Under the pieces are notes generated by a model that worked only from the letters and a program-made list of their open reading frames with translations, did not search any database and was not told where the DNA came from. A DNA stretch of 64,000 nt from Patagioenas fasciata. Lineage: Eukaryota; Chordata; Aves; Columbiformes; Columbidae. This document shows, piece after piece, positions 61,714 through 64,000 of this stretch (position 1 is the stretch's first letter; each line of letters starts with the position of its first letter). Location of the stretch: contig NC_092520.1 in assembly GCF_037038585.1 (NCBI RefSeq), forward strand, positions 463,001-527,000. Direction: 5' to 3'. The translations under genes were made by a program, and so were the position numbers.

Positions 61714-63157
61714 TAAATAACAGAAAATAGGCAGGGAATGGCAGTAACACACCAGTGCTGACCTGAGTGCTGTGTTACTGCCCTCACCCACAGGCACTTT
61801 TTTGGGGTGATGTGACTCCAGTGACGTCCTCAGCGCCCGGGGATCCTCTCTCAGGGGTGACATGTCCTTCCAGGCTCGTTGTCACCGGCACTTCAGCATC
61901 CAGCTCGGTTGGGATGGGCTGGGTGTCACTGTGCTGGGTGGGTGCATGTCATGGGTCCTCCTGCTTCTCCGGGTTTCCGAGGACAGTTTTGTGCAGCTGA
62001 GGAGGCAGTTTTAAACCTCCTCTGCCTCTTGGATGGATGTGGTGCCGGGTCAGGGAGCAAACTGCAGAGGCAAATGTCCCCGAGTCAATGAATCACTAGC
62101 TTAGCAATTAATGTCCAAAGGGGCGTGCGTAATGGGATATTAGCCAGCTGATCAGGAAGATTTATGTTTATAGGGTGGTTAAAATGTTAGCTTAATAACC
62201 CACACGAGATGTGAAACCAGTACTTCCGCACTTTGTTTTCTGTTTGCCACTTTTGAAAGACACAGATTTATTGTTAACTTGGTTGGTGTGGTAGGCAATT
62301 CATGGGGATATTTGGATCACCAGAACCCTTCCCTGGCGGAGAAGGAAGGGATTTTCCTGAAGTTTTTTCATGTCATCCACATAGCACATGCAAAAAGCAA
62401 CTGAAATCTCATAAAGTTTGGGAGTGGAAGTCGGTGGAGTCGCTGTAAGGAGCTGTGTCCTCGGTGGGTGCGTGGGCAGCGTTTTCATGATAACATGCAC
62501 CGAGAGGGAGTCAAGCCTGCGCCTGAAGTGGAGATCAAGCATCGGGTTTGTGCTGAGTCAAGCTCTAAGCGTTCTCTTTAAAGGCAATTGCTCTTGAGCT
62601 GTGTTTGAACACTTTGCTGAACAGACAGACAAGCACGGCTTTCATCGCGAACAAAGCCGTGAGTGTTCCGAGTTGAAGTACCACATTTCCTTTGGTTTTT
62701 ATTGCTTTTCTAAAACAATGGTGCTTTATTAATTGTTCTTCATCTGCAGAGCTCTGCGAGTAATAAATCAGAGTAGCGAAGTGTAATGACTTCATCTTAC
62801 CTCCATCACCATAATGTCTTACCGAATGTCAGTTAATGGGTAAAAATCCCCACTGCACAGAGAGGCAGGTGATAAGTAGCATGTCCTTGTGAACTGTCCT
62901 GCCTGAAATGAGGCGGTGGGTCAGCAGCCGGGATGGAGTTAGTGGTGGGTTGGTTTGCTCTCGGGTGTCAGAGGTCCCTGCTGTTCCCCAGGGGTCCCTG
63001 ACAAGTCCCTGAAGGGTTGTGGCAGTTGGGAAGATGCTGATCATGGTTCCCCTGCCCTCACTGCACATTCTGCTCAGGGTGTCTGCAGGTCTGCACAGGA
63101 GGAATAGTGTCCAAATAAATCCATTGCTCTCTTCTAAAATCAGCAATGAGGACAAAA
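61714..63157. other. Intergenic; AT-rich island
   Basis: 62085-62830 is AT-rich, has no recognisable repeats and contains clustered TAAT/TTAG motifs (cttagcaattaatg, ttagcttaataaccc). Candidate conserved noncoding DNA. No exon seen. Confidence 0.4.
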
Positions 63158-63461
63158 TCAGCCAGGGGGGGATTGGGCTCTTCTCCCAGGCACTCAGCAA
63201 TAGGACAAGGGGGCAGGGGCTTCAACTCTGCCAGGGGAAATTGAGGCTGGAGATGAGAAAGCAATTCTGTGCAGAGAGAGTGGTCAGCATTGGAATGGCT
63301 GCCCAGGGAGGTGCTGGGCTCACCGGCCATGGAGGTTTGTAAACTGAGATTGGCCATGGCACTGAGTGCCGTGATCTGGTCAATGGGCTGGAGTTGGACC
63401 AAGGGTTGGACTGGATGATCTCTGAGGGCTTTTCCAACCAGTCCATGCTGTGATTCTGTGT
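63158..63461 (+). mobile_element. CR1 LINE 3' fragment
   Basis: cagccaggggggattgggct to ccatgctgtgattctgtgt; same subfamily as 4194-4505 and 24321-25198. Confidence 0.92.
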
Positions 63462-63926
63462 GATGATTGTCCTTAAAAGGTTTATAGCAGCAATATCTGC
63501 TGATCCCTATCTCAGAGCTCCCAAATTGCTCTCCATCATGCTTCACAAAAAGGTGAAACAGGTCCTGATCACAAAGCACTTCCAGTCGAGGGTGAGGATG
63601 AGGGTAAAACTCCCACTTGGCTGACAGGTCCCTGCTTGTCCCAGGCCAGCTCCTGCACAGCCCTGGGAACCCCTTTGGGATCCAGGGCCAGGCAGTGAAT
63701 CTTGCAGAAGTTACTGTGGCTGGGGAGATGATGAGTGATGAGGGGGTGAGGGCTGGGGACAGCCCGGGGGTCTGCAGGGCTTGTACAATCCCTGCCCAAC
63801 TAGCACAGTCGTAGGAAATACCCCGGGGAAACGAACCGGTGATGTCCCTGGTGCTCTTCACCGCCCGCTCTGAGGATGAGCACAACGTCAGTGTCCTGCG
63901 GTGCCCCAGGCACTCTCTGGACATGG
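63462..63926. other. Unassigned sequence
   Basis: The minus strand is open from 63924 for about 150 codons before entering CR1, but the product is not recognised. Confidence 0.35.
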
Positions 63927-63987
63927 TATAAACACCCCGGCTCAGGCTCTGTACGAGCAGGATCCCGTTGCTGGCACAGGAGCGGGT
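63927..63987 (+). promoter_or_regulatory. Possible TATA promoter with first exon and splice donor
   Basis: A clean tataaac (63927-63933) is followed about 55 bases later by a splice-donor match, gcg|ggtgagt type, with GT at 63986-63987. This spacing would suit a short noncoding first exon of a plus-strand gene that continues beyond the window. No transcript evidence. Confidence 0.2.
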
Positions 63988-64000
63988 GAGTTTGCTGGGT

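Noticed and set aside
63462-63924. Minus-strand frame of about 150 codons starting with ATG at 63924
   Set aside because: No recognisable domain, and it continues straight into a CR1 fragment.

Overview
The window is bird nuclear DNA. It contains about thirty 3'-truncated CR1 LINE fragments, many ending in the avian attctgtg-type tail, together with an intron-bearing ribosomal protein gene, a one-exon olfactory receptor and avian-style solo LTRs. It is GC-rich and about a sixth of it is minisatellite, which suggests a microchromosome or subtelomeric setting. I cannot name the species.

Layout. 1-4140: a complete five-exon RPS11 gene on the minus strand, with two SNORD35-type C/D snoRNAs in adjacent introns, a perfect 41-bp inverted repeat in intron 1 and a TOP-type promoter. 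4.2-18.7 kb: CR1 fragments separated by minisatellites with 15-, 19-, 17-, 22-, 8-, 19/20- and 43-bp units; the largest is 2.8 kb. 18.7-30 kb: quieter DNA with AT-richer islands, one weak candidate terminal exon (minus strand, 21.6-21.9 kb), two long CR1 tails that keep parts of ORF2, and a 336-bp solo LTR with perfect 6-bp target duplications. 30-33.2 kb: a pentanucleotide array, a 37-39-bp array and a decamer array with extreme G-quadruplex potential on the minus strand. 33-52 kb: more CR1 plus arrays of 68, 8, 17, 20 and 31 bp, with no gene I can defend. 52-64 kb: an intact class I (OR52-like) olfactory receptor with a 52-bp minisatellite beginning just after its stop codon, a probable second solo LTR, one weak candidate exon, more CR1, and a possible TATA promoter with a splice donor at the right edge.

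Only two protein genes are secure, RPS11 and the olfactory receptor, and they have no evident functional link. RPS11 and its intronic snoRNAs form a conserved ribosome-biogenesis unit: the host mRNA encodes a 40S protein and its introns supply guides for 28S rRNA 2'-O-methylation. The very long open frames across the minisatellites run in several frames on both strands and are by-products of repeat composition, not genes.
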